Origin: JBJHBP01 sp050485645
GTDB taxonomy: Bacteria; Pseudomonadota; Gammaproteobacteria; Steroidobacterales; Rariloculaceae
DNA length: 47,875 bases
Direction: 5' to 3'
Assembly: GCA_050485645.1 (NCBI GenBank)
Contig: JBJHBT010000030.1
Span: 1-47,875, forward strand
Below the pieces are notes generated by a model. It did not search any database. It was not told where the DNA came from and saw nothing but the letters and a program-made list of their open reading frames with translations. The position numbers were made by a program, and so were the translations under genes. Numbering within the stretch: position 1 is the stretch's first letter; every line of letters begins with the position of its first letter. Below, piece by piece: positions 1 to 8,278 of this stretch.

Positions 1-74
1 CACGGTGGAGGTGTCGGTCTGTCTGGTTCATAATCACGGCCGCATCTTACCTGATTGTCTGGAGCGAGTGGACT

Positions 75-518
75 GTGGAGCGGCACGATCTGCGCAAGGC
101 GGGCCTCAAGGTCACGTCTCCTCGACTTAAAGTCCTGGAAATGCTGGAGAACAGCGACGAACGCCATATGACGGCGGAGGCGATCTATCGCAGTCTGCTG
201 GAATCCGGCGAGGAGCTGGGACTGGCGACCGTCTATCGCGTGCTCACGCAGTTCGAGCGGGCGGGGCTTGTGGCGCGTCACAACTTCGAAGGCGCCACGG
301 CGGTATTCGAGCTGGCGGACCGCACGCACCACGACCACATGGTGTGTCTGGACACCGGCCAGGTGATCGAGTTCTTCGACGAGCGAATCGAACAGCTGCA
401 GCGTGAGGTTGCACGTCGTCACGGCTACGATATCGAGGAGCACAGCCTGGTGCTGTACGTGAGACCCCGGCAGGACAAGTCCGCCAAACAGGGCGACAAG
501 CCGCCCAAGCAGGACTGA
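75..518 (+). CDS. fur: Ferric uptake regulator Fur
   Basis: Iron-responsive DNA-binding repressor of iron-uptake genes, 147 aa. The N-terminal winged helix (about residues 1-83) contains the family stretch around LATVYRVL. The metal-binding dimerisation domain begins with HHDH at residues 85-88. The protein has a single cysteine (Cys91, in CLDTG). The second cysteine of that CxxC and the C-terminal CxxxxC of E. coli Fur are missing, as in Pseudomonas-type Fur, so a structural Cys4 zinc site is not expected. The GTG start at 75 is preceded by GGAG at 61-64 and aligns with known Fur N-termini. The charged Lys/Gln-rich tail after about residue 130 is family-variable. The gene is convergent with recN, 23 bp away. 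The 74 bp upstream are too short to show what lies divergently to the left. Confidence 0.97.
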   Translation: MERHDLRKAGLKVTSPRLKVLEMLENSDERHMTAEAIYRSLLESGEELGLATVYRVLTQFERAGLVARHNFEGATAVFELADRTHHDHMVCLDTGQVIEFFDERIEQLQREVARRHGYDIEEHSLVLYVRPRQDKSAKQGDKPPKQD

Positions 519-541
519 TCCGGGCACCATGTCGCAGTGGG

Positions 542-2215
542 TCAGCTGCCGGCGCGATCCATCATCTCCTCGGCATGCGCACGTGCGCGATCGGTAATCT
601 GTACACCGCCGAGCATGCGCGATAGCTCTTCCACGCGCTCGGGCTTCGTCAACCGTCTGACGTCGGTGCGACTGGACTGTCCGTCGGTGTGCTTGATCAC
701 ACAGAAGTGTTCACGCCCGTAGCTCGCCACCTGTGGCAGGTGCGTGACACAGATGACCTGCCGCTGCCTTGCAAGTTCGGCCAGTCGCGCGCCGACGATC
801 TCCGCGACGCCACCACCGATGCCGGCGTCAACTTCGTCGAACACCAGTGTGGGAATCGGCGAACCGTGAGTCGCGACGACCTCCAGTGCCAGACTCACGC
901 GCGACAGCTCGCCGCCGGATGCCACGCGTGCCAGCGGCCCGAACGGCTGGCCTGGGTTGAGCTGCACCTGAAACTCGACCTGGTCCAGACCGCTGGCCTC
1001 GGCGCGCTCGATGGCGCGCTGCTCCAGGGCGACCGCGAACCGGCCGTGCGGTAACCCCAACGCCTGTATGCGGGCGGTGACCTCACCACTCAGGCGGTCG
1101 GCAGCCGTCCGGCGAGCCTGTGACAGCTTCAGCGCCGTCTTCTGGTAGTGCGTTCGGGCGGTCTGCACCTGCTGTTCGAGCGCTTCCATGGAACCGGCCG
1201 AGTCATCCAGCCTGGCCAGCTGCTCCTGCAGCTGCCGGAGCAGGGCGGGCAGTTCGTTTTCGCCCACCTGGTGCTTGCGTGCCAGTGTGCGGAGCCGATT
1301 GAGGCGCGTCTCGACAAAGTCCAGCCGCGCCGGGTCGTGCTCGATGCGCTCGTGATAGCGGCGCAGCATCGTGGCCGCTTCCGCCACTGCGATCTCCGCG
1401 TCGTGCAGCAGTGCGGTTGCCTCCCGCAGTTCCGGGTCGAGCTGTGTGAGCTGCTGCAGGTCGCGGCCGGCGCGAGCGAGCAGTGCCTGTGCACTGGCCC
1501 CCTCGGCTTCATACAGGGCGGCGACGACCGCTTCCAGGCCGCCAGCCAGCCGATCCGCATTGGCGAGCCGGTTGCGTTCGCCGGTCAGCGAATCGAACTC
1601 GTCGTCCTCGGGTTGAAGCGTCTGCAGTTCGCTCGTCTGGAACCTGAGCAGGTCGATCCGCGCAGCTTTCTCGGCGCCGCTGGTGCGGTTGCTGTCCAGT
1701 TCCCGCTGCGCGGACCGCCATTCGCGGTAGGCCTGTGCGGTCTGCGTGACCAGGTCGGCATGGTCGCCGAAGCTGTCCAGAATCCGCCGTTGCGAGGCCT
1801 CCGATGCCAGGGATTGATGCGCGTGCTGTCCGTGGATATCGACCAGCAACCCGCCCAGTTCACGCAGATCCTGAACCGTGGCCGGCTGGTTGTTGATGAA
1901 CGCACGGGAGCGTCCTTCGCTGCTGACCACGCGGCGCAGCATGCAGGACCCATCGGCGTCGAGACTGCGTTCGCGCAGCCATTCACCGGCCGGGTGGTCA
2001 TCGGCGCAGTCAAACACCACGCTGACTTCGGCGCGATCCTCGCCGGCACGCACGGCCGATGCATCGGCACGGTCGCCCAGGGCCAGCCCCAGCGCATCGA
2101 CGATGATGGACTTGCCGGCGCCGGTTTCGCCGGTAATGACAGTGAACCCGGCACCCAGCTCGAGCTCCACTTCATCAACAACGGTGTAATTCCTGACTCG
2201 GATCAGGCTGAGCAT
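542..2215 (-). CDS. recN: DNA repair ATPase RecN
   Basis: SMC-like ATPase of recombinational double-strand-break repair, 557 aa (family about 550). The Walker A motif GETGAGKS is at residues 29-36, a long coiled-coil centre rich in Leu/Glu/Arg/Gln spans about 150-380, and the C-terminal half has the ABC signature GGELSRVSLAL, Walker B (LVFDEVDAGIGG) and the THLPQVA switch. It lies 11 bp downstream of nadK on the same strand, so the two are probably co-transcribed. I saw no clear LexA box in front of the operon, although recN is SOS-controlled in many bacteria. The gene is convergent with fur. Confidence 0.97.
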   Translation of the reverse strand: MLSLIRVRNYTVVDEVELELGAGFTVITGETGAGKSIIVDALGLALGDRADASAVRAGEDRAEVSVVFDCADDHPAGEWLRERSLDADGSCMLRRVVSSEGRSRAFINNQPATVQDLRELGGLLVDIHGQHAHQSLASEASQRRILDSFGDHADLVTQTAQAYREWRSAQRELDSNRTSGAEKAARIDLLRFQTSELQTLQPEDDEFDSLTGERNRLANADRLAGGLEAVVAALYEAEGASAQALLARAGRDLQQLTQLDPELREATALLHDAEIAVAEAATMLRRYHERIEHDPARLDFVETRLNRLRTLARKHQVGENELPALLRQLQEQLARLDDSAGSMEALEQQVQTARTHYQKTALKLSQARRTAADRLSGEVTARIQALGLPHGRFAVALEQRAIERAEASGLDQVEFQVQLNPGQPFGPLARVASGGELSRVSLALEVVATHGSPIPTLVFDEVDAGIGGGVAEIVGARLAELARQRQVICVTHLPQVASYGREHFCVIKHTDGQSSRTDVRRLTKPERVEELSRMLGGVQITDRARAHAEEMMDRAGS

Positions 2216-2226
2216 GGTCTGTGCCG

Positions 2227-3123
2227 TCAGCGGTTGCGTTCGGAATGATTCGCGCGGCCCCAGTGCAGCTTCGATCGCAGCAGCTCGTAGTAGTCGTAGC
2301 CGGGCGGATGCAGCAGCGTCACCTTCTGATCCGCAACCCGGATACGCAGTCTGTCTGTGGCTGCGATCTCGGTTACCGTCTGTCCATCGCAGGCGAAGTG
2401 GGCACGGTTGTCCGCGGACACCTTGACCTGAATGTCGATCACGCTGTCGGCCTTCAGCACCAGTGGCCGGTCGCTGAGCGTGTGCGGACAGATCGGCGCC
2501 ATCACCAGGGCGTTGACGTCCGGCTGCATGATAGGCCCGCCACAGGACAGGGCGTAAGCAGTGGAACCGGTCGGAGTGGCCACAATCAGGCCATCGCCTC
2601 GATGGGCGGTGACAAAGCTGCCATCCACCCAGGTGTTGCAGTCGATCATGCGACCGCTTTCACCCTTCTGTACCGCAACGTCGTTCAGCGCCAGCATCGG
2701 GTCCTGCGCGCCATGGTTCGAACGCAGCTGCGCCTCGAGCATCAGTCGCTGTTCTTCGCAGTAGTTGCCGGCCAGAATCACGTCGATGACATCGAGCATG
2801 TGATCGGGCGATACGTCGGCGAGAAAGCCCAGCCGACCCCGATTGACGCCCAGCACCGGAGCCCCATGAGCGGCAGCCTGCCTGGCCGCGTGCAGAATCG
2901 TGCCATCGCCACCCACGGCGACGATCAGATCGGCCTGCTGCGCGATGTCGCTGTCCGCGACCACCTGTACGCCATCGAACTGCGCCAGGCTTGCGGCGGG
3001 CGGATTGGCGAGCACCTGGAGGCGGCGGCGGCGCAGATGGTTGACGATCTGGGCCGCGGGATCGGCGACGCTGCTGTCGCCCAGGCGCCCCCAGATGCCT
3101 ACGCGTTGAAACTGCCGGATCAT
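2227..3123 (-). CDS. nadK: NAD kinase
   Basis: Phosphorylates NAD to NADP with ATP or polyphosphate in the cytosol. The GGDGT nucleotide-binding motif is at residues 71-75, and the NE/D region (LALNDVAV) and the glycine-rich TPTGSTAYALS motif follow. The start is the ATG at 3121-3123 (MIRQFQRVGIWG), giving 298 aa, the usual length. The open frame continues 34 codons further upstream, but that part is Arg/Ser-rich and unlike the family. It is the first gene of a probable nadK-recN operon and is divergent from hrcA, with about 160 bp between the two starts. Confidence 0.96.
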   Translation of the reverse strand: MIRQFQRVGIWGRLGDSSVADPAAQIVNHLRRRRLQVLANPPAASLAQFDGVQVVADSDIAQQADLIVAVGGDGTILHAARQAAAHGAPVLGVNRGRLGFLADVSPDHMLDVIDVILAGNYCEEQRLMLEAQLRSNHGAQDPMLALNDVAVQKGESGRMIDCNTWVDGSFVTAHRGDGLIVATPTGSTAYALSCGGPIMQPDVNALVMAPICPHTLSDRPLVLKADSVIDIQVKVSADNRAHFACDGQTVTEIAATDRLRIRVADQKVTLLHPPGYDYYELLRSKLHWGRANHSERNR

Positions 3124-3209
3124 TGCGCTTCGTCCGGCGGGGCCACAGCGCCGCACCATGCGCTGCGGTGACAATGATCTGGTGACGTTGGCATGGCGGT
3201 TTGTATTTC

Positions 3210-3238
3210 TTGACGTCCCTGGCACCCGTTGCTAGCTT
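3210..3238 (+). promoter_or_regulatory. Probable sigma-70 promoter of hrcA
   Basis: TTGACG (3210-3215) and TAGCTT (3233-3238) are separated by 17 bp. The -35 box matches consensus at 5 of 6 positions and the -10 box at 3 of 6. Transcription would start near 3245, leaving a leader of about 40 nt before the hrcA ATG. No CIRCE inverted repeat is visible here, so self-repression by HrcA at this site is not supported. Confidence 0.5.
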
Positions 3239-3283
3239 GCTTGTCGCCCGCAACGGACGGCTACGTTATCACAGCGACGAACA

Positions 3284-4339
3284 ATGGCCAGCAGCAACCG
3301 ACAAGAAGTTCTGGACGAGAGGGCGCAACATCTGCTCCGGTCTCTGGTCGACCGCTTTATCCGCGACGGCCAACCGGTGGGTTCGCGCACGCTTTCCCGG
3401 GATTCGGGACTGGATGTCAGCCCGGCCACGGTGCGCAATATCATGGCCGATCTGGAGGAACTGGGTTTCCTCAGTTCGCCGCACACATCCGCCGGCCGTA
3501 TTCCTACCATCAAGGGCTACCGGTTCTTTGTCGATACGCTGGTGAAACTCACGCCGCCGCGTGGTGAGGATGTCTACCGCCTCCAGGAGGCGCTCGACGG
3601 CGCCGCCGACGATCCGCAGGCGCTGGCATCATCGGTGTCGTCGCTGTTGTCCACGGCCACGCAGCTGGCCGGTGTCGTGACGATACCCCGACGCTCACAG
3701 ATGACGCTGCGGCAGATCGAGTTCCTGCGGCTGTCCGATCAGCGCGTGCTGGCGATCCTGGTCATCAACGATCGGGATGTGCAGAACAGGATCCTGTCGG
3801 TGTCGCGTGAGTTCAGCGACGATGAGCTGCGCCAGGCCGGCAACTATCTTACCGACTACTTCGGCGGTCACGATCTGCACCAGGTTCGCCGCGCCCTGCT
3901 GGATGAGCTGCGGCAGACCCGCGAATCGATGAATGCGATGATGGTCGACGCCATCGATATGGCACAGCAGGTGTTTTCCGACGAAGCGCCGGAAGGCGAG
4001 TATGTGCTGGCCGGTGAGACCAATCTGATCGGCTTCGACGATCTGGCCGATGTGGACAAGCTGCGGGCGCTGTTTGAAGCTTTCAGCCGCAAGCGCGATA
4101 TCCTGCATCTTCTGGATCAGAGCATGCACACCGAAGGCGTGCAGATCTTCATCGGACAGGAGTCCGGTTATCAGCTGCTGGATTCCTGCAGCATCGTGGC
4201 CGCCCCCTATGGCAGCGAGGGTGACGCCATGGGGGTGCTTGGTGTGATCGGCCCGACCCGCATGGCCTATGAACGCGTGATTCCCATCGTGGACATTACC
4301 GCGCGGCTGATCCGGCGCGCCTTGAACTCCCGCGTATAG
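3284..4339 (+). CDS. hrcA: Heat-inducible transcription repressor HrcA
   Basis: Winged-helix repressor that binds CIRCE operators, classically upstream of groESL or dnaK, and is released under protein-folding stress. 351 aa, the usual length. Residues about 1-75 form the winged helix (PVGSRTLS, SPATVRNIMADLEELGFL, SPHTSAGRIPT). The rest is the GAF-like regulatory domain ending in the conserved VIGPTRMAYERVIPIVD. First gene of the hrcA-grpE-dnaK-dnaJ cluster, 42 bp ahead of grpE. Since dnaK has its own sigma-32 promoter and no CIRCE is visible, the direct target is probably elsewhere, for example at groESL. Confidence 0.97.
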   Translation: MASSNRQEVLDERAQHLLRSLVDRFIRDGQPVGSRTLSRDSGLDVSPATVRNIMADLEELGFLSSPHTSAGRIPTIKGYRFFVDTLVKLTPPRGEDVYRLQEALDGAADDPQALASSVSSLLSTATQLAGVVTIPRRSQMTLRQIEFLRLSDQRVLAILVINDRDVQNRILSVSREFSDDELRQAGNYLTDYFGGHDLHQVRRALLDELRQTRESMNAMMVDAIDMAQQVFSDEAPEGEYVLAGETNLIGFDDLADVDKLRALFEAFSRKRDILHLLDQSMHTEGVQIFIGQESGYQLLDSCSIVAAPYGSEGDAMGVLGVIGPTRMAYERVIPIVDITARLIRRALNSRV

Positions 4340-4381
4340 CCCCCATCATCTGAGGCTGGATCCGGAGGGAGGACGTTATCC

Positions 4382-4924
4382 ATGGCTGATGAAGCCAATG
4401 AGAACCGCGTGGCCGCGGAGTCGCATCAGGACGCTGCCGAACAGCCCTCTGAAGCAGCGTCGAGCGACGATACAACCGAAGCGCTGCAGGCGCAGGCTGC
4501 GGAGAACTGGGCGAAGTACCTGCGGGCCTGCGCCGAACTGGACAATCTGCGCAAGCGCAACGCCCGAGAAGTGGAGAATGCACGCCGATACGGTGCCGAG
4601 CGCCTCGCGCAGGCCATGCTGCCGGTGCGTGACAGCCTGGAGGCCGGGTTGGCGAGCAGTGCACAGGCGGACGCCCAGACCCTGCTGGAGGGCACACGGG
4701 CAACCCTGCGTCTGCTGGAAGACGCACTGGTCGCGGCTGGCGTCCACGAGATCGACCCGCTGGGCGAGTCCTTTGACCCCGCCCGTCACGAGGCGATGAT
4801 GGTTCGCCCGAGTACGGATGTGGCGCCGGATACGGTGGTCGAAGTCATTCAGAAGGGTTACGAGATACACGACCGGGTGATTCGGCCGGCACGGGTCATC
4901 GTCTCCCAGGCTCCCGCGGCCTGA
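4382..4924 (+). CDS. grpE: Nucleotide exchange factor GrpE
   Basis: Co-chaperone that releases ADP from DnaK, 180 aa. An acidic, low-complexity N-terminus (about 1-40) leads into the long dimerisation helix containing NWAKYLRACAELDNLRKRN. The C-terminal beta domain includes FDPARHEAM and the typical GYEIHDRVIRPARVIVSQ ending. A purine-rich GGAGGGAGG ribosome-binding site (4364-4372) lies about ten bases before the ATG. It follows hrcA directly and probably shares its transcript. dnaK follows after 174 bp that hold a heat-shock promoter. Confidence 0.97.
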   Translation: MADEANENRVAAESHQDAAEQPSEAASSDDTTEALQAQAAENWAKYLRACAELDNLRKRNAREVENARRYGAERLAQAMLPVRDSLEAGLASSAQADAQTLLEGTRATLRLLEDALVAAGVHEIDPLGESFDPARHEAMMVRPSTDVAPDTVVEVIQKGYEIHDRVIRPARVIVSQAPAA

Positions 4925-4930
4925 GCCTCG

Positions 4931-4966
4931 ACCCTGACCCTGACCCTTGACCCTTGACCCCGACCG
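4931..4966 (+). repeat. Short imperfect tandem repeat (ACCCTG/ACCCTTG)
   Basis: About six head-to-tail units (ACCCTG twice, ACCCTTG twice, then decayed ACCCCG and ACCG) lie just behind the grpE stop codon and abut the -35 region of the dnaK heat-shock promoter. This is a likely slippage tract. No inverted repeat suggests a terminator here. Confidence 0.6.
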
Positions 4967-4993
4967 TTGAATTGATCGCTCACGCCCCCATGT
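4966..4993 (+). promoter_or_regulatory. Sigma-32 heat-shock promoter of dnaK
   Basis: GTTGAAT (4966-4972) and CCCCATGT (4986-4993) are separated by 13 bp. The sigma-32 consensus is CTTGAAA, 13-14 bp, CCCCATNT. The -10 element matches fully and the -35 element shares the TTGAA core. The -10 element is also half of the palindrome CCCCAT-GT-ATGGGG (4986-4999). Transcription would begin near 5000, giving a leader of about 100 nt before dnaK. Confidence 0.82.
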
Positions 4994-5098
4994 ATGGGGC
5001 ACGAGGCGGATAAATCATTGCATCCGTACTGATCAGGCACAGACGAGCATCGGTACTGACGAACACCAGACATCAACGAGCATTGGAGTAGCACAGAC

Positions 5099-7036
5099 AT
5101 GGGACGAGTGATCGGCATCGACCTGGGAACCACCAATTCCTGTGTCGCCGTAATGGATGGCGGCAAGCCCAGGGTGATCGAAAACAGCGAGGGTGATCGC
5201 ACGACGCCGTCCATCGTGGCGTTCAGCAAGGACGGTGAAGTGCTGGTCGGCCAGACCGCCAAGCGTCAGGCCGTCACGAATCCGGCCAACACACTGTTCG
5301 CGATCAAGCGACTGATCGGACGACGCTTCCAGGACGACATCGTGCAGAAAGACGTCGGCATGGTGCCATATCAGATCGTGGCGGCCGACAATGGTGACGC
5401 CTGGGTGGAAGTCAACGGCAACAGGATGGCGCCGCCGGAGATTTCCGCGCGTGTGCTGGCGAAGATGAAGCAGACCGCCGAGGACTACCTGGGCGAGAAG
5501 GTTACCGAGGCCGTTATCACGGTGCCGGCCTACTTCAACGACTCGCAGCGCCAGGCGACCAAGGACGCCGGCCGCATCGCCGGTCTTGAAGTCAAGCGCA
5601 TCATCAACGAACCGACCGCGGCTGCGCTGGCCTATGGTCTGGACAAGAAGCGCGGCGATCGCAAGGTCGCGGTGTATGACCTGGGCGGTGGTACGTTCGA
5701 CATCTCCATCATCGAGATCGCCGAAGTCGATGGCGAGCATCAGTTCGAAGTGCTGGCCACCAACGGCGACACATTCCTCGGTGGCGAGGACTTCGACAAG
5801 CGTGTCATCGACTACCTGTGCAAGGAATTCGAGAAAGAAAGCGGCATCGACATCCACAAGGATCCGCTGGCCATGCAGCGCCTGAAAGAGGCTGCCGAGA
5901 AGGCCAAGATCGAACTGTCGTCGCGGCAGCAGACCGAGGTCAATCTGCCGTACATCACGGCCGATGCCAGTGGACCCAAGCATCTGAATATCAGCCTGAC
6001 GCGATCCAAGCTGGAGTCGCTGGTTGAGGATCTGATCGAGCGCACGCTGGGGCCGTGCAAGACCGCTCTGACTGATGCGCACCTGAGCGTCAACGAGGTG
6101 GATGACGTCATTCTCGTGGGCGGCCAGACGCGCATGCCCAAGGTGCAGGAGCGCGTGCAGTCGCTGTTCGGCAAGGAACCGCGCCGTGACGTGAATCCGG
6201 ACGAGGCCGTGGCGGTGGGCGCTGCGATTCAGGGCGGCGTGCTGTCGGGTGAAGTGAAGGACGTGCTGTTGCTCGACGTGACGCCGCTGTCTCTGGGTAT
6301 CGAGACGCTGGGTGGTGTCATGACCAAGCTGATCGAGAAGAACACGACGATTCCGACCAAGGCGAATCAGGTGTTTTCCACAGCCGACGATAACCAGACC
6401 GCGGTCACCATCCATGTGCTTCAGGGTGAGCGCACGCGTTCGGGCGACAACAAGTCGCTGGGTCGTTTCGACCTGACGGATATTCCACCCGCGCCGCGTG
6501 GCCTGCCACAGATCGAAGTGACCTTCGACATCGACGCGAACGGCATTCTGAACGTGTCGGCAAAGGACAAGGCCACTGGCAAGGAACAGAAGATCGTCAT
6601 CAAGGCATCGTCGGGACTGAGCGACGAGGAGATCGATCGCATGGTCAAGGATGCCGAGGCGCATGAAGCCGAGGACCTGAAGTTTCGCGAAGTCGTTGAA
6701 GTGCGCAACCAGGGTGACGCGCTGGTGCACGCCACCGAGAAGACGCTCGCGGAGCAGGGTGACAAGGTGGCCGGCGATGAGCGGGCGAAGATCGAGTCCG
6801 CCGTGTCCGAGCTGAAGGAAGCGCTGAAGGGCGACAGCAGGAGCCAGATCGAGACGAAGATCAAGGCATTGAGTGAAGCGTCGGCTGCGATGGCGCAGCG
6901 CATGTATGGCGAACAGGCCGGCGGCTCGGGCGAGGCGGGCGGTGGCGATCCGCAGTCCGGGCCGGCCGGTGACGACAGTGTTGTTGATGCCGAGTTCGAA
7001 GAGGTCAAGGAAGACGACGAGCAGAAGCGCGCCTGA
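5099..7036 (+). CDS. dnaK: Chaperone DnaK (Hsp70)
   Basis: ATP-dependent Hsp70 chaperone, 645 aa. The nucleotide-binding domain shows the phosphate-1 motif GIDLGTTNSCVAV (about 5-17), the connect region NEPTAAALAYGLD and YDLGGGTFDISI. The substrate-binding domain begins after the linker KDVLLLDVTPLSLGIET. The C-terminal lid ends in a Gly-rich stretch and the conserved DAEFEEVKEDD tail. The ATG has GGAG at 5085-5088. It works with GrpE (upstream) and DnaJ (downstream). Expression is probably driven by the sigma-32 promoter at 4966-4993. The strong hairpin that follows may set the dnaK:dnaJ ratio. Confidence 0.99.
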   Translation: MGRVIGIDLGTTNSCVAVMDGGKPRVIENSEGDRTTPSIVAFSKDGEVLVGQTAKRQAVTNPANTLFAIKRLIGRRFQDDIVQKDVGMVPYQIVAADNGDAWVEVNGNRMAPPEISARVLAKMKQTAEDYLGEKVTEAVITVPAYFNDSQRQATKDAGRIAGLEVKRIINEPTAAALAYGLDKKRGDRKVAVYDLGGGTFDISIIEIAEVDGEHQFEVLATNGDTFLGGEDFDKRVIDYLCKEFEKESGIDIHKDPLAMQRLKEAAEKAKIELSSRQQTEVNLPYITADASGPKHLNISLTRSKLESLVEDLIERTLGPCKTALTDAHLSVNEVDDVILVGGQTRMPKVQERVQSLFGKEPRRDVNPDEAVAVGAAIQGGVLSGEVKDVLLLDVTPLSLGIETLGGVMTKLIEKNTTIPTKANQVFSTADDNQTAVTIHVLQGERTRSGDNKSLGRFDLTDIPPAPRGLPQIEVTFDIDANGILNVSAKDKATGKEQKIVIKASSGLSDEEIDRMVKDAEAHEAEDLKFREVVEVRNQGDALVHATEKTLAEQGDKVAGDERAKIESAVSELKEALKGDSRSQIETKIKALSEASAAMAQRMYGEQAGGSGEAGGGDPQSGPAGDDSVVDAEFEEVKEDDEQKRA

Positions 7037-7086
7037 GGCGTGTTGCTGCCCGGAAGCACGGAATCCGGTGCCGTGAAGGGAAGTCG

Positions 7087-7114
7087 GGCGCGGGCCGCGG
7101 ATGCGGCCTGCGCC
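7087..7114 (+). other. Strong hairpin between dnaK and dnaJ
   Basis: A 12-bp stem (one G-T wobble) closes a four-base GGAT loop: the left arm 7087-7098 pairs fully with 7103-7114. Only two T residues follow, so this is not a typical rho-independent terminator. It is more likely an RNA-processing or mRNA-stability element that lowers dnaJ relative to dnaK, but that role is inference. Confidence 0.7.
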
Positions 7115-7138
7115 TTGTCGTGAGCGTTGGGGATCGGG

Positions 7139-8275
7139 ATGTCGAAGCGTGATTACTACGAGGTGCTGGGCGTAGCCAGGGACGTGCAGGCTGCCGACCT
7201 GAAGAAGGCCTATCGCCGCCTGGCCATGAAGTTCCACCCTGATCGCAATCCCGGCGATCCGGCCGCGGAAGTGAGTTTCAAGGAGGTCAAGGAGGCCTAC
7301 GAGGTCCTGTCCGACGCCGGCAGGCGGGCCACCTACGATCGCTTCGGTCACGAAGGCCTTGAGCGAAGCAGCCAGGGTGCGGGCGGTGGCTATTCCAACG
7401 CCGCGGACGCCTTCGGTGACATTTTCGGCGATGTGTTCGGTGACATTTTCGGCGGCGGTCGGCGTGGTCGTGCCCACGTGCATCGTGGCGCGGACCTGCG
7501 CTACGAACTCGATCTGACGCTGGAACAGGCCGTCGTCGGCGATACGGTCAATCTGGAGATTCCCAGCCTCGTGGCCTGCGTCCGCTGCGACGGGTCGGGG
7601 GCCGAGCCCGGCAGTGAGCCGGTGACGTGCCCCACCTGTGCAGGCGCCGGTCGCGTGCGCGTGCAGCAGGGATTCTTTTCGATCCAGCAGCCGTGCCCCA
7701 CCTGTCAGGGTGCCGGTACGCGCATCGAGAACCCGTGCGGCGAATGCGCCGGGCGCGGCCGCACCCGCAAGGTGCGCACCCTGTCGGTCAAGGTGCCGCC
7801 AGGCGTGGACAATGGTGATCGCATTCGTCTCACCGGTGAAGGTGAAGCCGCGTTTGGCGGTGGCCGCGCGGGCGACCTGTATGTCGACATTCAGGTGAAG
7901 CCGCATCCGATCTTCGCACGTGAAGGACAGGATCTGAGCTGCGAGGTGCCGATCAGTTTCGCTACCGCCGTGCTCGGTGGGACCGTCGAGGTTCCGACGC
8001 TGGAAGGGCACGTGGCACTGAAGATTCCCGGGGAGACGCAGTCCGGTCGGGTGTTCCGGCTGCGCGGCAAGGGCGTGCGCTCGGTGCGCAACAGCATGCC
8101 AGGCGATCTGTTCTGCCGCGTGCAGGTGGAGACGCCGGTCAAGCTCAACGAGAAACAGAAATCGCTGCTGCGTGAGTTCGATGAATCACTGCACGGCGAA
8201 AGTGGCAGGCACAGTCCACGCGCTCGTTCGTGGTTCGATGGCGTGAAGGAATTCTTCGAGCGGATGGGAGCATAG
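7139..8275 (+). CDS. dnaJ: Chaperone DnaJ (Hsp40)
   Basis: J-domain co-chaperone that stimulates DnaK ATPase, 378 aa. The J domain occupies about 1-70 with HPD at residues 33-35. A Gly/Phe-rich segment with repeated FGDIFGD follows. The zinc-finger domain has all four repeats (CVRCDGSG, CPTCAGAG, CPTCQGAG, CGECAGRG), and the C-terminal client-binding domain follows. The ATG at 7139 gives the canonical start SKRDYYEVLGV. An upstream in-frame TTG at 7127 is less likely because the GGGG ribosome-binding bases lie between the two. dapB starts 3 bp after the stop. Confidence 0.98.
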   Translation: MSKRDYYEVLGVARDVQAADLKKAYRRLAMKFHPDRNPGDPAAEVSFKEVKEAYEVLSDAGRRATYDRFGHEGLERSSQGAGGGYSNAADAFGDIFGDVFGDIFGGGRRGRAHVHRGADLRYELDLTLEQAVVGDTVNLEIPSLVACVRCDGSGAEPGSEPVTCPTCAGAGRVRVQQGFFSIQQPCPTCQGAGTRIENPCGECAGRGRTRKVRTLSVKVPPGVDNGDRIRLTGEGEAAFGGGRAGDLYVDIQVKPHPIFAREGQDLSCEVPISFATAVLGGTVEVPTLEGHVALKIPGETQSGRVFRLRGKGVRSVRNSMPGDLFCRVQVETPVKLNEKQKSLLREFDESLHGESGRHSPRARSWFDGVKEFFERMGA

Positions 8276-8278
8276 CGC

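Noticed and set aside
1148..2248. A 366-codon plus-strand frame across recN
   Set aside because: Antisense shadow of recN, whose Walker and signature motifs fix the real frame.
3240..3283. CIRCE operator upstream of hrcA
   Set aside because: The TTAGCACTC-N9-GAGTGCTAA pattern, or a near version, is not present.
5033..8011. A 992-codon open frame antisense to dnaK and dnaJ
   Set aside because: Shadow frame caused by GC-rich third codon positions of the real genes. Its composition (His/Arg/Leu-rich) is not protein-like, and dnaK/dnaJ are certain.
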